A stretch of DNA of 64,000 bases. It comes from Sciscionella marina DSM 45152. GTDB lineage: Bacteria; Actinomycetota; Actinomycetes; Mycobacteriales; Pseudonocardiaceae. This document shows, piece after piece, positions 58,927 to 64,000 of this stretch (within the stretch, counting starts at the first letter, position 1; every line of letters starts with the position of its first letter). The notes below the pieces were generated by a model, which saw nothing but the letters and a program-made list of their open reading frames with translations, was not told the DNA's origin and searched no databases. A program made the position numbers and the translations under genes. The stretch spans positions 684,193 to 748,192 of the forward strand of contig NZ_KB905392.1 of NCBI RefSeq assembly GCF_000379465.1, in the 5' to 3' direction.

Positions 58927-60509
58927 TTCGTTATACCAACGGGAAACTGTTCACCGCCGATCCCGGGCAACCGTGGGCGAGCGCGCTCGTGGTCACCGGG
59001 GACCGCCTCGGCTATGTCGGGGACGAGCGAGGTGCCCGCGACTACGGGCCGGAGGCTACCGAGGTCGACCTGGAGGGGCGGACCGTGCTGCCCGGTTTCG
59101 TGGACGGGCATGTGCATCTGCTCATGGCCGGTGCCGCGCAGCTGCAGGCACACCTCACCGATGCCGGGAACCTCGCCGAGATCCAGCGCCGGGTACGCGA
59201 CTGGGCGCGGGACAACCCGGACGCGCCGCGGGTACTCGGCCGTGGCTGGCTGTTCGACGCGGTCCCCGAAGGACGCCCGACCCGGGACATGCTCGATACC
59301 GTGGTACCCGACCGGCCGGTGTACCTGGACGCGAACGACTACCACTCGGTCTGGGTGAACAGCGCGGCACTGGCGGAACTGGGCATCGACGCGAACACAC
59401 CCGACCCGGTCGGCGGACGGGTGGACCGGGATCCGGTGACCGGGGAGCCGAGCGGGCACCTGGTGGAGACCGCCGCCCAGGATCTGGTGTGGCCCTTCCT
59501 CGAGGACGTGTCCACCGATGCCGAACGGGACCGCGCGCTGGCCGCCGCGACCCGCGCCTATCAGTGCAGCGGGGTGACCGGCGTGGTGGACATGGCCCTG
59601 GACGAGCACGGGCTCGCCGCCCTGGAACGTGCCGGGGAACCCGGGCTGCGCATCGCGGCGCACTGGCTGATCAGCCGCAACCGGGATCCGCTCGAACAGG
59701 TGCGCCGCGCAGCCGAACTCGCGCAGCGGCACCACACCGGACGGCTGCGCGTCGTCGGGGTGAAGTTCATCGTGGACGGGGTGATCGACGGCTGCACCGC
59801 GAGCATGAACTCTCCCTATGTGGACGGATCCAACGCCGAGGCCATCTGGGAACCCGAGGCGCTCGCGCCCGCGGTGGCCGCGGCCGATGCGGCGGGGCTG
59901 CAGATCGCGCTGCACGCCATCGGAGACCGCAGCGTGCGCATCGCGCTCGACGCACTGGAACACGCCACCCGGGTCAACGGCCCACGAGCGCGGCGCCATC
60001 GCATCGAACACCTGGAATACACCGACCAGGCCGATGTTCCCCGGCTCGCCGAGCTCGGGGTCACCGCCTCCATGCAACCGGTGCACGCCGATCCCGCCAT
60101 CCGCCCCAACTGGGCCGCCATGCTCGGACCGGAGCGCGCCGGACGCGGATTCGCCTGGCCCGAGTTCACCGCGGCCGGGGCCCGGCTCGTGTTCGGCACC
60201 GACGCGCCGACCGCCCCGCATCCACCGCTGCCCAACATGTTCATCGCGAACACCCGGCGCTCCGCATTGTCCCCCGAACTTCCGGCGCTGCAACCGGAAT
60301 TCGCGCTCGAACTCGGCGAGGCGATCACCCATGCCAGCGCCGACTCCGCGTGGGCCTGCCGGGCCGAGCACGAACAGGGCAGCCTGCGCGCCGGACTGTT
60401 CGCCGATTTCGTGGTGCTCGACCGGGATCCGTTCGCCGGACCGGAGGAACTGCTGCAGGCGAGCTGCGTGTGCACCGTGCTCGGCGGGACGACGGTATTT
60501 CCTGGCTGA
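58923..60509 (+). CDS. Amidohydrolase family protein (YtcJ/NfdA-like)
   Basis: A 528-residue amidohydrolase_3 protein. Metal ligands are in PGFVDGHVHLLMAGA (HxH), the bridging region VVGVKFIVDGVIDG, LQIALHAIGDRSVR, RHRIEHLEY and FGTDAPTAPHPPLP (Asp). Such YtcJ-like enzymes hydrolyse N-acyl or formamide bonds. In this operon it may remove an N-substituent from an agmatine or putrescine derivative, which is inference. GTG 58923 overlaps the aguA stop. Confidence 0.88.
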   Translation: MIRYTNGKLFTADPGQPWASALVVTGDRLGYVGDERGARDYGPEATEVDLEGRTVLPGFVDGHVHLLMAGAAQLQAHLTDAGNLAEIQRRVRDWARDNPDAPRVLGRGWLFDAVPEGRPTRDMLDTVVPDRPVYLDANDYHSVWVNSAALAELGIDANTPDPVGGRVDRDPVTGEPSGHLVETAAQDLVWPFLEDVSTDAERDRALAAATRAYQCSGVTGVVDMALDEHGLAALERAGEPGLRIAAHWLISRNRDPLEQVRRAAELAQRHHTGRLRVVGVKFIVDGVIDGCTASMNSPYVDGSNAEAIWEPEALAPAVAAADAAGLQIALHAIGDRSVRIALDALEHATRVNGPRARRHRIEHLEYTDQADVPRLAELGVTASMQPVHADPAIRPNWAAMLGPERAGRGFAWPEFTAAGARLVFGTDAPTAPHPPLPNMFIANTRRSALSPELPALQPEFALELGEAITHASADSAWACRAEHEQGSLRAGLFADFVVLDRDPFAGPEELLQASCVCTVLGGTTVFPG

Positions 60510-60851
60510 ATGACCGGAAATGTTCACACGGTATTTTGGTTACCCTATTGCGGCTATCGGCTCACAATTCCCTGCGCCGCGATTTCGGTATCATTTCTGG
60601 CAGTGGACCGAGCCAGAGGGCATGCCCTCTCTCGACGTAGGCAGCCGTCGTGTTGTTGCGGATCCTGTTGCGGCGGTTCTGCCATCGCCCGATCGGGAAC
60701 TTCCCTGCTTCCCTCCCCGCGCGCAGAGACGTTCAAGCCCGATCCGGGTTGCTTTGCCCCGACCAATGTCACGTCGGCCAACCCGGGAGCCAGACCCGGC
60801 GTCTTCCCCACATAGCCCAAAGCAGCGAGCGAAACCACGGAGGGAATTCCC
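60510..60851. other. Intergenic region, AT-richer at its left end
   Basis: The first 90 bp after the amidohydrolase are markedly less GC-rich than the surroundings (for example CACGGTATTTTGGTTACCC). I see no gene. The palindrome AGAGGGCATGCCCTCT (60615-60630) is perfect and may be an operator or a short hairpin. The promoter of the secreted protein is presumably in the right half. Confidence 0.5.
60615..60630. repeat. Perfect 16-bp palindrome AGAGGGCATGCCCTCT
   Basis: An exact self-complementary sequence, 237 bp upstream of the secreted-protein ATG and 105 bp past the amidohydrolase stop. No adjacent regulator gene explains it. Confidence 0.55.
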
Positions 60852-61358
60852 ATGAAGAACTCGACGCGCACGATTGCCGTCACCATCGCGGCCGGCGCCA
60901 TGCTCGCAGGTGGGGTGGCCACGGCGGGGATCGCGCAGGCGATGCCATCCGACTCCAACACCTGCGCGCCCGGTGACGTGACCGCACAGGTGAGTGTCGG
61001 ATCCTCTCCTACACCGCAGGACAAACTGTTTCGGATCAAGTTCACCGCCAAGCCTGGGGTTTCGTGCTTGATGACCGGGTCGCCGGCGAACCTGGCCTTC
61101 TACAGCGGGAGCGGTGAGCAGCTGGGCGTGGAGGGCTTCCAGAGTGAGCCCGGCTCGGCGAAGCAGGTCCGCATCGACGAGCAGCACCCTGCCGAGGTCT
61201 ACGTCCGCACGCCGGACGCTCACACGCCCGGCGCTCCCGCGACGTCGGCCACCTTCACCATGCCGAACAGCGGTCCGGGTATCGACTTCAAGGTCGCGTG
61301 GCCCGCAGACCTGAACGGACCAGCGGAAGTCTCCCCGGTCAGTGCTCCGGTCAGCTGA
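60852..61358 (+). CDS. Secreted DUF4232-like protein
   Basis: A 168-residue exported protein with signal MKNSTRTIAVTIAAGAMLAG and cleavage near AQA-MPSD. Two cysteines (NTCAPGDVTAQVSV and GVSCLMTGSPANLAFYS) are placed as in the disulfide-bonded Ig-like DUF4232 fold of actinobacterial cell-envelope proteins. No lipobox is present. GGAGGGAAT precedes the ATG. Function is unknown. Confidence 0.82.
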   Translation: MKNSTRTIAVTIAAGAMLAGGVATAGIAQAMPSDSNTCAPGDVTAQVSVGSSPTPQDKLFRIKFTAKPGVSCLMTGSPANLAFYSGSGEQLGVEGFQSEPGSAKQVRIDEQHPAEVYVRTPDAHTPGAPATSATFTMPNSGPGIDFKVAWPADLNGPAEVSPVSAPVS

Positions 61359-62014
61359 ACCGGACAGCGAACTCGGCGGCGTCGCGGATATTCCGCGGCG
61401 TCGCGGTTCGTTCCATACCACCAGCCCGTTCCGCAGTCGAAACCGATGTCCTCGTTCGTCGCGCCCGGTCGGATGGACGGCGGATCGGATCAGTGACAAC
61501 GCTTGATCACAGGCCTTTGTCGGCGACGTTTTGCAGACGACCCGCCTTCGGACAGTCCGTGCATGAAACGCACCGGGAAATCGGAACGATACTGTCGAGC
61601 CGGGAGGGGGCGGATCGGTTCATCGAGCAGGCTGCGGTAGTGCATCGCGCCGAAGCCGAGTTGCAGCAGCACGATCCCCGCCACCCGGCTACGCCGCATC
61701 GCCGGCGATTCCGGGCATACCAAGGAGCCCGGAGGTAAGCCGACTCGACCGAGCGCGGCTTCCCCGACCGACGACACTCGGCTCACCAGAGGACGGATCG
61801 GTAGCTGCCAGCACAGCATCCCCACCGTGCTCGGGGTCAGAGGGCGAGGTGCTCGACAGGGGATGCCGCGAACGCACCACACCACCGAAACTCCGCCGCC
61901 GATTCCTCGCCCGCGACCAGGCTGCGCCCATCCCTGAATAAGCCACGGCAAACCAGAATTCATCCCACCCGAATACCGGAAAGGCACGGGATCTGCGCGC
62001 GCACTCACTGGAGC
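61359..62014. other. 656-bp stretch with no convincing gene
   Basis: A minus-strand open frame at 61490-62008 (172 codons) and a plus frame at 61298-61738 exist. Both have Arg/Ser/Pro-rich, non-domain-like products and neither has a ribosome-binding site. GCGGATATTCCGC at about 61391 is a small inverted repeat within two GGCGTCGCGG copies and could end the secreted-protein transcript. The region may be decayed. Confidence 0.5.
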
Positions 62015-62695
62015 TCAGCGGCTCCTGCGTTCGTCATAGAGGAACAGCCCGAGACCGATGGCGAGCAGCGCGGCCACCGGCCAGGTCGCCGCGTCCCCGA
62101 GCAGCAGGGTCAGCGGGGCACCGGCGGCGGCACCGGCGAGGAAACCGAGACAGATCGCGCCGAACGCGCCGGCCTGTTCGGCGGCCTCCCGGTCCTGCCC
62201 GGCCACCGCGCGGAACGCGGCCGAGGTCGCGGTGCGCAGATTCCCGGTGGTCATCACGCTGTTGTAGGACCAGCGGCGCAGCGTGCGGAAGGAGGTCGCC
62301 TGCACCGCGGCCGCATAGGCCACGAGCACCACGACCGCGGTGTCCCCCAGTCCGCCGGGCACCACGGCGAGTACCGCGAGCACCAGGATCTCCAGCACGA
62401 GCGCGAGCCGCATCGGGCGCCGCACGAACCGGGCGACCCGTGGCAGCACCAGCGCCTCCGCGGTGAGCACGCCGAGCACGAAGGCGATCAGCGGCGGCAC
62501 ATGGCGCACCGCGTCCGCCCAGTGCCCGGTCGCCGAGGAAATCCCGAGCAGCACCACGTTTCCGGTCTGCGCGTTGGCGAACACTCCGTGATGACCCACA
62601 TAGGTGAAAGCATCGAGGAACCCACCGCCCGCGGACAGCAGCACACCGAGTGGCAGCGAGGGCGCGGTCAGGCGGGTGTTCTCGGTATCCGGCAC
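62015..62695 (-). CDS. YoaK-family (DUF1275) membrane protein
   Basis: A 226-residue integral membrane protein with six predicted spans. DUF1275 motifs are SAGGGFLDAFTYVGHHGVFA and NAQTGNVVLLGISSATG near the N-terminus and a second-half repeat ATSFRTLRRWSYNSVMTTGN followed by LRTATSAAF. Transport is suspected for the family, but no substrate is known. It is probably cotranscribed with the hxlR-type gene 18 bp upstream. Confidence 0.9.
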   Translation of the reverse strand: MPDTENTRLTAPSLPLGVLLSAGGGFLDAFTYVGHHGVFANAQTGNVVLLGISSATGHWADAVRHVPPLIAFVLGVLTAEALVLPRVARFVRRPMRLALVLEILVLAVLAVVPGGLGDTAVVVLVAYAAAVQATSFRTLRRWSYNSVMTTGNLRTATSAAFRAVAGQDREAAEQAGAFGAICLGFLAGAAAGAPLTLLLGDAATWPVAALLAIGLGLFLYDERRSR

Positions 62696-62713
62696 GTCTG
62701 CGCAGCCTAGCGC

Positions 62714-63220
62714 TCAGTCCGCGTTGCCCGCCGTGGCGCGCCGATGCAACAGTGCGGTCCCAGGCCCCGCCGCGGCCCCCGGCCCGGGCAGTTCGGTGAC
62801 GGTCGCCGCGGTCACCGGCTCGCCGCAGTCCGAGCAGCACACCTGCGGAGTGAACACCGCCCCGCAGGCGTCGTGGCGCAGCCGGACCGGCGGACCTCCG
62901 GGGGGCGTGGCCCATTTGTCACCCCAGGCCATCAGCGCCATCAGCACCGGGGCGAGCTCCCGGCCCGCCTCGGTGAGGTGGTATTCGCTGCGCGGCGGGC
63001 GATCCTGATAGAGCCTGCGTTCCACGATTCCCGACTCCACGAGCTGGGCCAGCCGCCCGGTGAGCAGGTTCCTGGAGATGCCGAGGTTCTCGGTCAGATC
63101 CTCGAACCGGTGCAGCCCGAGCAGCAGATCGCGCAGGATCAGCGGGGTCCACCAGTCCCCGACGAGCTCGAGCGCCTGGGCTATCGAACAGTGCATCTGC
63201 GTGAAACTTGTCCTTCGCAC
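62714..63220 (-). CDS. HxlR-family transcriptional regulator
   Basis: A 168-residue HxlR winged-helix regulator: CSIAQALELVGDWWTPLILR, then FEDLTENLGISRNLLTGRLA and GIVERRLYQDRPPRSEYHLT. After the HxlR domain there is a C-terminal extension with CGAVFTPQVCCSDCGEPV, a zinc-ribbon-like set of four cysteines. It is divergent from the tautomerase gene and likely controls it through repeats in 63221-63302. Confidence 0.9.
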   Translation of the reverse strand: MRRTSFTQMHCSIAQALELVGDWWTPLILRDLLLGLHRFEDLTENLGISRNLLTGRLAQLVESGIVERRLYQDRPPRSEYHLTEAGRELAPVLMALMAWGDKWATPPGGPPVRLRHDACGAVFTPQVCCSDCGEPVTAATVTELPGPGAAAGPGTALLHRRATAGNAD

Positions 63221-63243
63221 GACCCGAGCCTAGACAGTTGCCT

Positions 63244-63289
63244 CATTGAATGCACTTCGCTACCGTCATCCCGGTAAGCAAGTTCAATG
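63244..63289. promoter_or_regulatory. Inverted repeat in the hxlR-tautomerase divergent promoter
   Basis: CATTGAA (63244-63250) and TTCAATG (63283-63289) are exact complements separated by 32 bp, a candidate operator pair for the HxlR protein. Tautomerase start lies 14 bp beyond. Confidence 0.5.
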
Positions 63290-63302
63290 AAAGGACTGAC
63301 TC

Positions 63303-63752
63303 ATGCCGTTCGTGGAACTGTTCGCCCCGCGCGGAAGCCTCGCCGAAGACCGCCGCACGCAGATCGGCGAGAAGCTCGTCGCGGAGGTGATGCGCGCCGA
63401 GGGCGCACCGGACACCGAGGCCGCCCGGTCCATCTCCTGGCTGACGATCACCGAGATCGACGACTGGTTCGTCGGCGGTGACCGGACCACACCCGGGGAA
63501 CCACCCCGTTTCGTGGTCAAGGTGAGCGTCCCGGCGGGCTCGATGAACGAGGCCAAGCGCACCGACATCGTGGAGCGGGTCACCAAGGTCCTCGCGGACT
63601 CGGATCCGGATCCGCGCCGGTTCTACGAACGCGATTCCGGCGCGTGGGTGCACATCTACGAGATCCCCGAGGGCAACTGGGGTGCGTTCGGCCGGGTGGT
63701 GCGGATCGAGGACATCCTCGCGCACGTGACCGGCAGTGGCGCGGTCGCCTGA
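63303..63752 (+). CDS. Tautomerase-fold protein (4-OT/MIF superfamily)
   Basis: A 149-residue protein starting MPFVELFAPRGSLAEDRRTQ, with the catalytic Pro2 exposed after Met removal. Two beta-alpha-beta units are seen: residues 1-60, then FVVKVSVPAGSMNEAKRTDI and the WVHIYEIPEGNWG end. It resembles the fused or long tautomerases induced with HxlR regulators. The substrate is unknown. AAAGGA precedes the ATG. Confidence 0.87.
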   Translation: MPFVELFAPRGSLAEDRRTQIGEKLVAEVMRAEGAPDTEAARSISWLTITEIDDWFVGGDRTTPGEPPRFVVKVSVPAGSMNEAKRTDIVERVTKVLADSDPDPRRFYERDSGAWVHIYEIPEGNWGAFGRVVRIEDILAHVTGSGAVA

Positions 63753-63901
63753 GCCTTCCTCCGCCACACCCTGCCCGTCGGATCAGTCTGTTTTATCCGC
63801 ATTCGAGTGGTGCGTCTTGGTACTGTGAGAACACACAGCACATCGCGACGAACACGGCGCGGAGGGTGTGGACGGGACAGAGGTGGGGTGCGGGTCGGTT
63901 C

Positions 63902-64000
63902 ATGGACAACAGCCGGGAAACCGTCGTGGACGTCGACCTCGAGCACGGCCTGAGCAGCGAGCAGGTCGCCGCCCGCCGTACCGAGGGCCGCGGCAACGAT
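63902..64000 (+). CDS. P-type cation-transporting ATPase, N-terminus only
   Basis: The last 33 codons of the window open MDNSRETVVDVDLEHGLSSE then QVAARRTEGRGND, which is the start of a cation-ATPase N-terminal domain (GLSxxEVAxRxxxGxND). The gene runs off the right edge. Ion specificity cannot be judged. The region 63753-63901 is its upstream sequence. Confidence 0.7.
   Translation, partial: MDNSRETVVDVDLEHGLSSEQVAARRTEGRGND

Noticed and set aside
61490-62008. 172-codon minus-strand ORF as a gene
   Set aside because: The product is rich in Arg, Ser and Pro, has no domain and no ribosome-binding site, and lies beside a possible decayed stretch.
1-64000. CRISPR arrays, tRNA or rRNA genes
   Set aside because: No regularly spaced repeats and no cloverleaf or rRNA landmark was recognised while reading; this was not a covariance-model search.

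Overview
The window is 64 kb of high-GC DNA (roughly 70 % G+C by eye) with dense genes, frequent GTG starts, many ATGA/GTGA start-stop overlaps and several apparently leaderless promoters. This is the style of an actinomycete chromosome. Family content (PucR, lutABC, urate oxidation, HTH-fused N6-DNA methylase, fosmidomycin-type MFS, DUF4232) fits the Pseudonocardiales, but that placement is inference. There are no rRNA or tRNA genes that I can recognise, no CRISPR array and no complete mobile element. The only transposase trace is a C-terminal scrap near 23.9 kb.

Layout. 0-2.6 kb: a phosphohexomutase, then a broken YefM antitoxin followed by an intact YoeB toxin that reads in frame into a flavodoxin domain. 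2.6-7.9 kb: small regulator/transporter sets (MarR with two membrane proteins, AraC with an MFS pump, MerR with an aldo/keto reductase). 7.9-12.8 kb: secreted GH43-like protein, L-rhamnose mutarotase, an MBL-fold protein lacking its metal motif, a sugar-dehydrogenase-like SDR and a zinc alcohol dehydrogenase. 12.8-17.7 kb: a PP2C phosphatase overlapping a cysteine desulfurase-like gene, divergent from an HTH-fused N6-DNA methylase followed by a Ser/Thr kinase, with a perfect 14-bp-arm palindrome between. 17.7-20.6 kb: lutABC lactate oxidation. 20.6-23.7 kb: pseudouridine synthase, LigD-type polymerase domain, methyltransferase, SRPBCC. 23.7-25.1 kb: a decayed patch.

25.1-32.1 kb is a purine-degradation locus: PucR, uraD, uraH, uricase, a deletion stub of the xanthine dehydrogenase FAD subunit, guanine-deaminase-like protein, NCS2 purine permease and glycerate kinase. 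32.2-34.7 kb: DinB protein, an ABC-ATPase stub and a secreted tripeptidyl-aminopeptidase-like hydrolase. 34.7-41.3 kb is an amino-acid (proline-type) locus: ornithine cyclodeaminase-family protein with its GntR regulator, SnoaL-like protein, proline dehydrogenase, P5C dehydrogenase and a divergent PucR regulator. 41.3-43.4 kb: an exported solute-binding/PheC-like protein and an exported pyroglutamyl-peptidase-like protein with Ser at the nucleophile position.

43.4-48.8 kb is a seven-gene operon led by GntR (two-component flavin monooxygenase, cupin, DUF2848, nitrilase-type and isochorismatase-type hydrolases), probably opening and deaminating an N-containing ring. 48.8-54.5 kb carries a GlpP-type antiterminator converging on an MFS-SDR-FAD oxidase-FGGY kinase operon. 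The leader of that operon has a consensus promoter and a textbook U-tract terminator just before the first gene, which suggests GlpP antitermination. The gene set parallels the uncharacterised E. coli ygc cluster. 54.6-60.5 kb is an agmatine/polyamine operon: TetR, perfect TetR-like palindrome, NCS1 permease, N-carbamoylputrescine amidase, agmatine deiminase and amidohydrolase. 60.5-64 kb holds a secreted DUF4232-like protein, a 650-bp stretch without a convincing gene, a YoaK protein, HxlR with a divergent tautomerase, and the first codons of a P-type ATPase cut by the window edge.
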